Shown here one piece after another: positions 1-9,672 of a stretch of 36,827 bases of DNA. The position numbers were made by a program, and so were the translations under genes. Source of the DNA: a virus; IMG/VR virus record IMGVR_UViG_3300033148_003503, positions 1 through 36,827 of that record; one strand, given 5' to 3'. Position 1 is the stretch's first letter; the number at the start of each line of letters is the position of its first letter. The notes beneath the pieces were generated by a model that was not told where the DNA came from, did no database searches, and worked only from the letters and a program-made list of their open reading frames with translations.

Positions 1-2
1 AG

Positions 3-3000
3 TTGTGAATCATATTTAATCATATAATCAAAACTAATATCCACACTTTGTAGTTGGTTGGTTGTTTCAGGTAAATTAAACCCATTATAAAGATTACTAC
101 CTAAAATAATTTTTACATCATTTATATCACAACAACTAATTTTACTCGGATCTACTGCCGCAGTAGTTTCAGTATTAGGGTTATTAGGTTTATTAGGGTT
201 GTTAGGTGTAGGTTTAATTTTAATTATTTTATTATTAACCCTATCTACTTTAAATTTATCAAACACTAATTCTTTTTCTTTCGCAACCTCTACGTATAAA
301 CTACCACCCTCTTCTTTAGGTGTTGACCAATCAATTTCATGTTTAACACCTCTACCGTCTATTGCAGAAAAAGTTACTCTACCTAATTTATCAACCTTTT
401 CTATATCCCAATTTGTACTCTTCATTAAATCAGGATCATCAAAAGAAGATTTAAATTCTGTATTAACTTTACTAACCGGTGTGTTAGGGTTTGTTTTTAC
501 TATTGTTGCTTCACTTCTAGTTCTATTATAAACTTCTATGGTTTCATATTGTTCTGGTTGAGCGTCAGGGTTTTGCCCTCTTTGGTATCGAGGTACTTTA
601 ATGTCAGTTTTAGGAGAAATTAAATCATTTTTTTCTTTTCTAATTTCTTCTTTTAATTGTCTTTTTAAGTTAACAACCTCCTCTTTTTTGAGGATAATTT
701 CGTTTTTCTTTTCTTTTTTACCTTTAAACGTATCAATACCTTTAATTTCGATTTCTTTATTATCAATCTCTTTTATTGTATCATTTAATTTGTCTTTTAT
801 TGAAATTACGTTTCCTGGCTTTGTTTGATTTACTACTCTCTGTACACAATAAACTTGTTGTGTTACAGGATTAATCTGAAAATCTAAATTATGCCACGCA
901 CAACACTCAGGAGATGACACTATAGTACTAGTACCACCACATGGAACAGAAATCCAATAAGTTAAAAAGTTCTGAGGTAATGTCTGTGTATTTTGTATCT
1001 CCTGAATATAGGTGTTAATATCTGGAGTTTTATTACTAATATTACTTTTATTTCTTTTTGTGGGTGCTAGTGAAGGGTTAGTTTCATTGGTTTGATTAAA
1101 ATAGTTTTCACCGGCTTTAGTTAGTTGATAACAACCCATACCACTACCAAAATTATAAATATTGTTTGGTACATAATTACCATTTACCATTTCAAAAATA
1201 GCAACACCATCATCTCTAATTCTATCTAAAGTACCAGGACAAGGTGCTTCGGTTGCACAATATTCTCCTTGATCCCCACTGGGTGTTAAGTATGTTACAA
1301 AAGTCCCACCTTCTGCTTCACAACATTGACTAAATCCAGGAAAATCTACTTTAACATTGGTTGTAGGATCGTTAAATACTATGAATGGGGTTGAACTATC
1401 ATCCACAACATATGATTGACATGGATTTAAATCCCCTGTACCATCATCAATAGTTGTATCACAGTCTTCATTTTCTGTTGTAACACATACTTCTATACTT
1501 TGGTTGATGTCTATACCTTGTGTATTAATTTCATTTTGATAAGCATTTAAAGCGATATTATAGTTATTTTTTACTATTTCCCACTCTGGTGAAAATTTTA
1601 GATAAGGTGCATTTTGTATATCTAAAACCCATTGATCGTAAGGTGTTTTTGCATCTAAATATTGTTGTTCTAATGTAGTAATACCAGTAGGTTCTGGTGG
1701 GGTTTCTATAATTGAGTAATTTACATCTAAACAATCATTTATGTTTTGATTGTTTAAATCTAAATAAGTCATATAAACCGTACTACCACTATCTATACCA
1801 TTAACAATACCATAGTTATAATTTAAGAAATTGTTTTCATAAAGAGTAGTAGAACTAAAAGTAATAGATGTTGCCGCTGAGTAATTAGGTATGTAACATT
1901 TACTAAATATAGATAAGTATTCTGAACCACCATCGTATTGTCCAACATGTGGGTTATTACCCTCTAATGTCAATACATTTGTATTACTACCAGCGGTTTC
2001 TCTATACCAACCACCTGCTTTTTGATACCACATTTCTGTTGGTTGTGAAACAACTATAGGTAAGTTATTTGTTCCTCCAGATATTACTTCTGGTCCTTGA
2101 ATAAAGTCTACAACCATTATTTCACCATCTTTAGGTGGTAATGGGAATCCTTCATCATCATATGGTATTTTTTCTAATTCTTCTTCAACCCCCTCAATAC
2201 TTCCAGTATATAAAAACAACATTTGTTTTAATTTGTCCATATTTAACGGTTTATCAACCATTACAATATATTCGTTGAAGTTAATTAGTGACTCAGGTGC
2301 ACCAATAAACCTAAGTAAGAATTCTACTGCCTTTCTAGCACCCTTACTTTTCCATAACCACGCAATGTTTAAAATTAATCTTCTATATATCTCAATATCT
2401 ACCTCTTCGTTTGTTAATGTTTTAGATATACCACTATAAGTTACGTTACCATAACTTGGTAATACGTTTTCTTTTATTTTAAAATTATTAAGAAAGTCAA
2501 AACCTTCTAAACCTAACATATTAGATAAATCTTTTACTAAATTATCTGGAACATTATTTTTCTTATTATAAGTCACCACATGTGCAAACTTAATACCATC
2601 CATATATTTTTTAGTCTCATCAAAAGACCTACCATAAATTCTAAATAATTTTCTAGGTTTAGTACTATCTAATGTTAAATCGTTACCATCACCTCTAGGT
2701 ATTTTCATAAATGAACTAACCGCTTCAGTAACATATTTTCGTATTATAGTGTCTGTATTAGTTAAATCTAAACCATGTGAGTATTCTATTAATTTATCCA
2801 AATAAGATAAATAAAAACTATCAAATAAATTTAAATTATATCCATCAGATAAAACAGGAAACTTTAAAGTATCTGTAGTAAACACTAAAACACCTTCATC
2901 AGTAAATACTGGTTTAGATATTGTCATAGTGTATTTAGGTGAAATGTCTCTATTTAAAATATTTTTTTGTAAGTCATTTAAATTACTATAGAAATTTTCT

Positions 3001-3464
3001 TCCTCAATTTCGTTAGGTTTAATAAAAAATGGTATAGAATCATTGTATGTTGGGTTTAAAAATGATATATTAGATAAGTATAAACCGGTGATTTCAGGAA
3101 ATGGGTTACCCTCTACTTTTAATTGTAAAGTAGAATTAGTTTGTTGTGAAGGTGTTCCAGCACTTAAAATAGGTTTATCAATACCATTATGTGAAATAAT
3201 GTACTTACTAAAATTTAAAGTAAAATTACGTAAAGTATTTTCATTTTCAAACACCTCATCGTAGACTTCGTTTTCATACGTTAGGGGTTGATTGTTCTTC
3301 TGAGTATTTTTTTTATATTTTTCATCAGTAGTGTACTTAATATCGAATGGGTTAGTAAAATAATTAGTACTAATATTAAAGGTAGTGGTATCACTCTCTA
3401 TATCATAAAAATAATTAGTTATGTTATTACCACTTATAGTACCTACTTTATTATCAAATATAAC
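3..3464 (-). CDS. Large tail/baseplate protein, C-terminal part in shifted frame (partial, runs off window)
   Basis: The minus strand is open for 1154 codons from just after a stop at 3465-3467 to the window edge, and the gene continues to the left. The translation is protein-like throughout, yet the first in-frame ATG is only at 2927, about 179 codons in. The N-terminus is therefore almost certainly supplied by the 110-residue frame at 3454-3786, with a +1 shift between 3464 and 3454. Near 2280-2360 there is a helical Trp/Lys-Gly motif (WLWKSKGARKAVEFLLRFIG) reminiscent of the lysine-glycine motif of P2 tail protein I, the counterpart of T4 gp7. Further on are Cys-Cys...Tyr-Cys modules (about 1255-1327 and 843-908), a Lys/Glu-rich probable coiled coil (about 620-820) and a Pro/Asn-rich linker (about 140-220). 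It is the last gene visible in the second structural operon. The gp7-like assignment is inference. That it is one long coding region is seen directly. Confidence 0.85.
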
Positions 3465-3786
3465 TTAACGGATTACTTAAATCTAAATTTAATCCTGCAG
3501 TTATGTTATTTTGTATATCAACTAATATACTTTCACCCTCATCAATATCATCTAAAGTATATTTTTTAGAATATGTACCTAACTTAAAAACGGTATGTTC
3601 GGAAGGGTCAGTATTTGTTGTGATAGAAAAATTACCCATAGTAAATAAGGGTGTCCCAAAATTAGTGGCAAATTGTTGACCCACTAAATCAGGACTAAAG
3701 TTTCTATATTCAATATTATTGTTATAGACTACTTTTTTTGCGTATCCCGCAACTTTTATTATTCTATCTTTTTTATTCCCCGCCAT
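3454..3786 (-). CDS. N-terminal part of the large tail protein, ending at a probable +1 frameshift site
   Basis: This is a 110-residue reading frame starting MAGNKKDRIIKVAGYAKK, with ATG 13 bases after the stop of the 303-residue gene. It ends ...NPLSYI followed by three tandem in-frame stops (TGA TAA TAA, 3454-3456 and beyond). Skipping one base at ATT-T-GAT continues directly into the 1151 codons below, giving at least 1261 residues inside the window. The start has the AT-rich, Shine-Dalgarno-less context of its neighbours. On its own the product would be a small unknown protein. As the head of the long gene it would be the N-terminal domain of a tail or baseplate protein. Either a programmed frameshift or a one-base insertion (in the TTT at 3456-3458, or anywhere between 3464 and 3454) explains the layout. 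Confidence 0.8.
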   Translation of the reverse strand: MAGNKKDRIIKVAGYAKKVVYNNNIEYRNFSPDLVGQQFATNFGTPLFTMGNFSITTNTDPSEHTVFKLGTYSKKYTLDDIDEGESILVDIQNNITAGLNLDLSNPLSYI

Positions 3787-3799
3787 TATAAATTTTTAA

Positions 3800-4711
3800 T
3801 TAATCATCAAAATTAGAAACAGTATTGAAATCTTTACCGAAATCAATTTCATTACGTTTTTCTCTCACCTCAAATAATGGTACACCCGTAAATTTATCTT
3901 TAATTTCAAATAAATTATATTGTTTATATATGTCATTATCAAAATTATACTGTGTGTATATTCCATCCTCTAATGATTTACTTTGATTTCCATAAAGTGC
4001 ATATGCCAATACTTCATCATCGTATTCTACCATTTCTACTTCTAACATAATAGGATTAAAAAAGGTATTTGTAATAATAATATCTTGAGTTGCCACACCA
4101 ATATTTGGAACCGCATTAGGTTTAATTGATGGTGCAGAAGAAGGGGTTACAGTACAGAACACTAAGTTTGATGAGTCATTAAATGTATAAGATAAAGCTT
4201 GATCACTAGTGTTTGCTAAATTTTCAGTAACTGGTATAACTTTATTATTAGAAGTGATAATAGTAAATTTATTTTGTTCTTTAGGTTGTACCGCACTAGG
4301 ATTAGTATTTAAATATTCTACCCTATAACCTACTAATTCACCATTTTGTGCTTTATTTCTTTCGGCAACAGATAAATTATTAAGATTTAATATTATACCT
4401 AAAACATCGGGAGACCCAGCCAACACACCACAATCATAGATGGTTGTTCTAATTTGTTTTGGTCTAATGATTATATTATAAAACCCTTTAGCTCCAAACT
4501 CAGTAACTGGTAATGTTAAAGTATACATACCACCTAAAATTTCATTTCCTTGTTGGGGGGTTGTTGCTGGTACTAATACCTGTTGGGGATCTAATGATTG
4601 TAAATTAGTGGGAGATGTATTTTCTCTTTTATCTTTAAAATCATATAATATTTCTATGTCGTCTAACCCTACATCTGCTGGTCTAACTGTTCCATAATTT
4701 CCTGTTGCCAT
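3800..4711 (-). CDS. Probable virion structural protein, 303 aa, unknown
   Basis: Not recognised. The 303-residue protein has no signal peptide or membrane segment. Its composition (many Asn, Thr, Ile, Val; alternating hydrophobic stretches) suggests a beta-rich structural protein. The N-terminus is MATGNYGTVRPADVGLDDIEILYDF, cut here because nothing in it matches a known motif. The C-terminal part is rich in Tyr, Asp and Phe. It sits between two other unknown genes in a tightly packed operon that begins with baseplate genes 25 and 6, 13 bases before the large frameshifted tail gene, so a role in the baseplate or peripheral tail is the best guess. The start is the first ATG after the upstream stop, preceded by an A-rich stretch and no Shine-Dalgarno. 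Confidence 0.8.
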   Translation of the reverse strand: MATGNYGTVRPADVGLDDIEILYDFKDKRENTSPTNLQSLDPQQVLVPATTPQQGNEILGGMYTLTLPVTEFGAKGFYNIIIRPKQIRTTIYDCGVLAGSPDVLGIILNLNNLSVAERNKAQNGELVGYRVEYLNTNPSAVQPKEQNKFTIITSNNKVIPVTENLANTSDQALSYTFNDSSNLVFCTVTPSSAPSIKPNAVPNIGVATQDIIITNTFFNPIMLEVEMVEYDDEVLAYALYGNQSKSLEDGIYTQYNFDNDIYKQYNLFEIKDKFTGVPLFEVREKRNEIDFGKDFNTVSNFDD

Positions 4712-4734
4712 TTTATATTTTTTTACTTTAATTA

Positions 4735-5310
4735 TTAACTACTAATAAATCCCCCTCTATTAGTATCTATGTCATTAGTTGTTTTAATTTCTGATAATAA
4801 TGCATGTCTCTCAAAAATATCTACAATACCTCTATTAATAAATATATCACTATCAACTTCTGGTTTAAAAACTACACCCAAATATTCCTCTCTCTTAACT
4901 ATGGGTGATAAACTAGTATTTTGTACGGTTCTACCACCTTGATTAGTGGTAAATGTTGTCTTAAAATAAGTAATTGGTTGTCCTAAACCATTACTACCAT
5001 TTATTATTACATTTTTAAATGTAGTAAAATGGACACCAGTATTCATTATATCACTGGGATCACCACCTAATACATACGTTACTTTTTCTGGATCATCATA
5101 AACTACACCATCAAAAACTTCGCTTGGATTATTGACGTTGGTATTAATAAAGGGACTATATTGCGGTGTTCCATCAGGTAAGAATAAACCTGTTGTTACA
5201 TTTATTAAATTATCCGAATTAGTTTCACCAGTTACTACTACATTATATAGGTAATCATTTAAAGTAGTTCCACTACTTAAAACCGGTATAAAATATCCAC
5301 AATTATTCAT
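4735..5310 (-). CDS. Probable virion structural protein, 191 aa, unknown
   Basis: Not recognised. The N-terminus is MNNCGYFIPVLSSGTTLNDY. The body is Asn/Thr/Val-rich and looks like beta structure. The C-terminal 50 residues (EEYLGVVFKPEVDSDIFINR, then GIVDIFERHALLSEI) have an 'Asp-Ile-Phe-Ile-x-Arg ... Phe-Glu-Arg' pattern that I associate, from memory only, with structural proteins of large Bacteroidota phages. The start ATG is 2 bases after the stop of the 240-residue gene, and an AGGA about 8 bases upstream is one of the few Shine-Dalgarno-like sites here. Coupled translation with the upstream gene is likely. Confidence 0.8.
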   Translation of the reverse strand: MNNCGYFIPVLSSGTTLNDYLYNVVVTGETNSDNLINVTTGLFLPDGTPQYSPFINTNVNNPSEVFDGVVYDDPEKVTYVLGGDPSDIMNTGVHFTTFKNVIINGSNGLGQPITYFKTTFTTNQGGRTVQNTSLSPIVKREEYLGVVFKPEVDSDIFINRGIVDIFERHALLSEIKTTNDIDTNRGGFISS

Positions 5311-5312
5311 AT

Positions 5313-6035
5313 CTATCCTTTTACTGTATTATTACTATTTGAACCAATTGGTTCAGTATTACCTATATTACCACCACTATTATTATTAATTCTACAATAC
5401 TGACCATCCCAATAAACATTAGACTGGGTTGTTATTTGGCTTGTACAACATTGCGATGTCATTGGTTGATTATTCGCAGGAGTAACATATATACCATTCT
5501 TATTATCATTTACTACCTGATATGCAGTAGGACATTTAGTACTATTACTATTATTATTAGTATTAACCCTACAATATTCCCCATCCCAAAAAACACCTTG
5601 TATTTGTACAACTTCAAAATTACAACATTCAAAAGATAGTGCCACACCTTGTGATGAAATGTAGGGATTACCACCCTTATCTATTGACATATCTAATAGT
5701 GTAGGACAATATCTTACCTCATCATCGTCATCGTTGTTATTTTCATAAGTAGTACTCAACTCCTCTAAAAATGTATCATTAAAAATACCTATATCATCAA
5801 ACTTCTGAGTTAAAAAAATATCAATATTAATAGTATTAGGTATTGGTTGTCCTAATGCGTCCAATATCAAATTACCTTCATCGTCAATTAAATTTTGGGG
5901 TATTCTACCGTAGTAGTATCTAGGATTGTTTACGTCAACTTGTTTTTTACCATCTTGATCAGTAAAATATAAATCAGATGGGATATGACGAACCACATAA
6001 TTTTCTAAACATCTTTTTCTTTTAACATACTCCAT
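5313..6035 (-). CDS. Virion protein with two Cys-Pro/Cys-Cys/Tyr-Cys repeat modules, 240 aa
   Basis: The N-terminal part (MEYVKRKRCLENYVVRHIP...) has no recognised function. The C-terminal half contains two copies of a roughly 55-residue module: a Cys-Pro-Thr start, a Gly/Tyr turn, a Cys-Cys pair, 15 residues, then WDG[EQ]YCR[VI]N. The copies are RYCPT...CC...FWDGEYCRVN and KCPTA...CC...YWDGQYCRIN, each followed by an Asn/Ser/Gly-rich linker. Related Cys-Cys...Tyr-Cys spacings occur in the large tail protein at the left end. The even Cys arrangement suggests disulfide or metal-stabilised small domains on the virion surface, which is inference. It lies in the baseplate/tail operon, 13 bases after the 292-residue gene. 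The minus-strand sequence TATTTATA occurs 4 bases before its ATG. Confidence 0.82.
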   Translation of the reverse strand: MEYVKRKRCLENYVVRHIPSDLYFTDQDGKKQVDVNNPRYYYGRIPQNLIDDEGNLILDALGQPIPNTINIDIFLTQKFDDIGIFNDTFLEELSTTYENNNDDDDEVRYCPTLLDMSIDKGGNPYISSQGVALSFECCNFEVVQIQGVFWDGEYCRVNTNNNSNSTKCPTAYQVVNDNKNGIYVTPANNQPMTSQCCTSQITTQSNVYWDGQYCRINNNSGGNIGNTEPIGSNSNNTVKG

Positions 6036-6048
6036 ACTATATAAATAC

Positions 6049-6927
6049 TTAAGGTTGGATTTGCCAAAACGTTAATGATGGTATTCCTACTGTTGGGTTT
6101 AAATTAAATCCGTCAGTATAATTAGGGTTATTAGGCTCAAATCTGTATTTATAGACTCCATTATCATTTTTAAACACAATTTTCATCCAAAAAGGCCCAG
6201 TAGAGTTATTAATATTATTTATTTGTATATCTGTTGGGGTTAAATTAGGTGTAGTATACATTGCCATTGAAACTCCATTTTTTGCGTTATTAAAAGACGT
6301 ACTAGCATATACTGTATATTCACCGTTTGGTGACTCATCTACCACATCTTTAAACCAATACATATGATATCCCTCATGAATTGTTTCGGGTTTTAAAACC
6401 GGGTCACCGACAGTCATACTAGCAGGACACTGATTTAATGGTAACACAAAACCATATACATCCCTTTGATTTTTACCTGTTTGAGTATAAACATCTACAA
6501 AACCTAATACGTTATTATTTGAGGTGTTGGGTGTATCATGTAAAGTTATTCTTAAAAAACTATTAACAAATCTTTCCGTATTACAAAATATATCATCAAA
6601 CAAAAACCCTAAAGGTGAATAATTGTTAACATATTGTGGTAAACTTTGTGATGGTACAGTACCTAATGAAGGTAACGTAGGTTCAAAAAAGTTAAAAATA
6701 TATTCAAACTCATTTATTATATTCCAATCATTATCTGCCGGTTTAAAAATAATTTTTTTATAGTCTACTATTGGGTTTATTGCTTTCTCAATCTCATCCT
6801 CAACAAACTTAGTCTCCACCAACTCTGAATTATCTATCGGAGTAAAATCCATGCGGATTGGTATATTAATAGTATTACCACTAATATTATCATCTTTAAT
6901 TAATATTTTTGTTCTATTAACAGTCAT
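6049..6927 (-). CDS. Probable virion structural protein, 292 aa, unknown
   Basis: Not recognised. The 292-residue protein has many short hydrophobic/polar alternations, Asn-, Thr- and Pro-rich loops, and aromatic-rich segments (YHMYWFKDV; GPFWMKIVFK). It could be a beta-sandwich protein of the tail or fibre region. There is no signal peptide or membrane segment. The start codon overlaps the stop of the upstream 916-residue gene by 11 bases (ATGACTGTTAA), so the two are translationally coupled and probably partners in the same structure. The assignment as structural rests on operon context only. Confidence 0.82.
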   Translation of the reverse strand: MTVNRTKILIKDDNISGNTINIPIRMDFTPIDNSELVETKFVEDEIEKAINPIVDYKKIIFKPADNDWNIINEFEYIFNFFEPTLPSLGTVPSQSLPQYVNNYSPLGFLFDDIFCNTERFVNSFLRITLHDTPNTSNNNVLGFVDVYTQTGKNQRDVYGFVLPLNQCPASMTVGDPVLKPETIHEGYHMYWFKDVVDESPNGEYTVYASTSFNNAKNGVSMAMYTTPNLTPTDIQINNINNSTGPFWMKIVFKNDNGVYKYRFEPNNPNYTDGFNLNPTVGIPSLTFWQIQP

Positions 6928-9667
6928 CTTCTAATGGTTCTCCGTCCCCAAAATTAAATTCTATACATTCGCCAGGCGTATCTACCTGACCTAATTCATA
7001 TTCCCCATAATAATCTACATTTCTTACATCTACTTCTAAATATCTTAAACAAGTTGCACTTGTATCTTTAGTCTTTTTTAGTGAAATATCCCATAATCCT
7101 GACGCTGCCAAACAAAAGTTACTAATTTTACCATTACCAAAACCAACGTTCAAACTACTAGGTACTATTGTATCACAAAAATCAAAAAAGTCTGTAAGAC
7201 TATTAGAAACTTCATCCCAAGCCCCATCTGCATCGCAATACCAACCAGACTCATCAACAAAATCTTGATTTGTACCACCTTTATTTCTAATAAATTTATT
7301 ACTTAATGCTGGACATATTCTAGTTTCTGCAACCCCACTAGGTTTATAAAGTGTTTCACTACTTGTTGTTCTATTTATTTCAGTTTTAAAATTAACTTGA
7401 ATAAATGTATTAAAACAGGCATTTCTTGGTGGTCTCTCATATGCATATTTAACTTCATCGGAAAACCCATAACCACCTAAGTCCGTAACATCATCAGTAT
7501 TTAAATTATCAAATAATTCTTGATTTAAAATACTATAATCTAAAAATGTTGGTTCGGTTAATAACTGATACATTATATCTTGTTCTGGCGGTAATTCCAA
7601 CTCAGTACTTATAATATTATAATTACACGCAGTGTCTTGTCTTTCAAAATAAAATCTAGTGTTTAAATAAAGATAATGTGCACCACTTTCAAAAGGATAG
7701 TCTACATTTTTACCACCCACATCTTGAAACCCTATATCTAATAAATCTCTCCACCTTTTAGTATTTTTTATATTTTTATCTGTATCTATTGTTCCGCCAG
7801 TTAATGTAGGTGATGTAGTATAAACATCTACTGCATAATCAGGAATATTAATCATTTCATCTTCAATCCCCATTTCAACATAAGAAGAATACTCTCTTAT
7901 AACGATTCTATTATGTGGTTTATATAAAAACCCCTCAAACTTATTCTGTGGTACAACTAATTGAGGTTCGTTACTATTTAATTCTTTACCGAAAGGTATT
8001 GGATCAGCAAACTGATCATAATTTTGTCTATATGTAGTGTTTATCCAGTGGTAACTATTCTCTAAAATATTTTCTAATAGACTATATTCATTATATTCTA
8101 CAATATCCCCTATAAAAGTATTATCACTTTCATCTATATTATCAAAATAAATTTGTAGTGGACATGTGGTTTTATCATTCACTGAATTAATATTATAATT
8201 TACATTACCATAATTTCTACTACCTATTTTAAAACCTCCTTTAATTGGTGTCCAAAACTCTGGAGATAAATTCTTAGAAATTTGTTTATTTATCCAGTAT
8301 TGTGTTCTTATATCATTTAGTGACGCATCGCTATTATTTTTTACTATAGTTAAAAATAATTCACTTAATGGTCTACCTAAATTGTCTCTTAAATTTTCTA
8401 CATCAACATCAACTTTAAAATTATAAGCAACCGTTTTATCCTCATACATATTAGTACCAAATGCTGCGGGATACATATCATAATCAACATATGACTCAGT
8501 AATCGCAGAAAAAACTCTTACATAATAATCCGACACATAACCCTTAGTAATTTTTTTGAACGAAGTAGTAGGAGATAAAATAATATTATCTGGATTTTCA
8601 TCTATTACAAAAACCCTTTCTTTATCTTTTTTATCTAACGTACCTAATCTATAAATTGAAAATATTTTCTTACTAATATTATTTGTGGTAATAGAAGAAA
8701 AAATTACAGAGTCTTTGGGTGATAACCCATGATTTAAAGGTGTTCTTAAACCGGTTAATGTCCTACCATTTATCTCCATAGGTATTTTCTCAATAATAGG
8801 GATACCATTAGAAAGTGGTACACCATTTACTATCTGAATATCGTTTATTGTTGTTGATGGATAAGTAATTTTCATTAAATAATTAGGTATATTATCTATA
8901 TCTAAAAATGATAACCTATCTGGACCCGGATCGAATGGGTTGAAATCACATAAATCACTTTCGTTGTCGTTAAATGTATTACTACTTGCCGTTGATGTAG
9001 TATTAAAACTTATAGGTGCATTTATATTGTTTTGCATCGCATTATATAATACACTATTCCAATCATTTACCACTACAGTATTTGTATTAATATCTATTGA
9101 GTCAATAAACAATGTGATAGATTGTTGTGGTGGTATTTGAAAGGAGGGTAATTTTGCGTTATTAATTGGTGACCAATTATAATATAAGACTACTATTGGT
9201 TGTCCTACAAATAGTGCCGTTAAATCTTGCCCTGCATTTAAAATTAACTTATTTTTAAATGGTATATTATTACTTACAAATCCACCATATTGTCCGTCAT
9301 AACTTCCCGTTATTACATCTTCATCTTTTTTTTCTTCCTCAAAATAACCTAACCAACCATTATCTTCAAAAATTTCATCTGCAATGATTTTTTTAGAGGT
9401 TATATTTCCACTCTCATCCCTAAAAATCTTAATATTATCATTATATAGACAATTAGAAATAATAGGTGATATTACACCATAAAATCTATATATATTACTT
9501 TCTCTCCTTTCTTTTTGATATTGTTCAAAAGCATTAACTGTAGTGTCAATATCATTAAGCGGTAAAGGACGAGCAATATTTTCCATATTAAGGTTAATAT
9601 TTACATCTTTATTGATATAAGTTTCAGACCTAGCCTTATTTAATAATATTTTCAATCTCTCATCCAT
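6917..9667 (-). CDS. Large virion structural protein, 916 aa, unknown
   Basis: Not recognised by family. The protein starts MDERLKILLNKARSETY; around residues 60-75 is an aromatic segment (YRFYGVISPIISNCLYNDN). The rest is a long Asn/Asp/Thr-rich, beta-like chain. The C-terminal 150 residues hold several Cys and Trp (ICPALS, WYCDADGAWD, DFCDT, NFCLAASGLWD), possibly a compact disulfide or metal-bound domain. Size, composition and position, 5 bases after the giant Cys-rich gene and overlapping the next gene, point to a tail or baseplate-periphery component. No enzymatic motif was seen. The start ATG at 9667 is the first in the frame after the upstream stop. Confidence 0.85.
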   Translation of the reverse strand: MDERLKILLNKARSETYINKDVNINLNMENIARPLPLNDIDTTVNAFEQYQKERRESNIYRFYGVISPIISNCLYNDNIKIFRDESGNITSKKIIADEIFEDNGWLGYFEEEKKDEDVITGSYDGQYGGFVSNNIPFKNKLILNAGQDLTALFVGQPIVVLYYNWSPINNAKLPSFQIPPQQSITLFIDSIDINTNTVVVNDWNSVLYNAMQNNINAPISFNTTSTASSNTFNDNESDLCDFNPFDPGPDRLSFLDIDNIPNYLMKITYPSTTINDIQIVNGVPLSNGIPIIEKIPMEINGRTLTGLRTPLNHGLSPKDSVIFSSITTNNISKKIFSIYRLGTLDKKDKERVFVIDENPDNIILSPTTSFKKITKGYVSDYYVRVFSAITESYVDYDMYPAAFGTNMYEDKTVAYNFKVDVDVENLRDNLGRPLSELFLTIVKNNSDASLNDIRTQYWINKQISKNLSPEFWTPIKGGFKIGSRNYGNVNYNINSVNDKTTCPLQIYFDNIDESDNTFIGDIVEYNEYSLLENILENSYHWINTTYRQNYDQFADPIPFGKELNSNEPQLVVPQNKFEGFLYKPHNRIVIREYSSYVEMGIEDEMINIPDYAVDVYTTSPTLTGGTIDTDKNIKNTKRWRDLLDIGFQDVGGKNVDYPFESGAHYLYLNTRFYFERQDTACNYNIISTELELPPEQDIMYQLLTEPTFLDYSILNQELFDNLNTDDVTDLGGYGFSDEVKYAYERPPRNACFNTFIQVNFKTEINRTTSSETLYKPSGVAETRICPALSNKFIRNKGGTNQDFVDESGWYCDADGAWDEVSNSLTDFFDFCDTIVPSSLNVGFGNGKISNFCLAASGLWDISLKKTKDTSATCLRYLEVDVRNVDYYGEYELGQVDTPGECIEFNFGDGEPLEDDC

Positions 9668-9672
9668 CTATC

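Noticed and set aside
199-3264. Several plus-strand frames of 60-110 codons over positions 199-3264
   Set aside because: They lie opposite the long continuous minus-strand frame, are low in complexity (Ser/Leu/Phe-rich), and have no ribosome site or gene-like neighbours.
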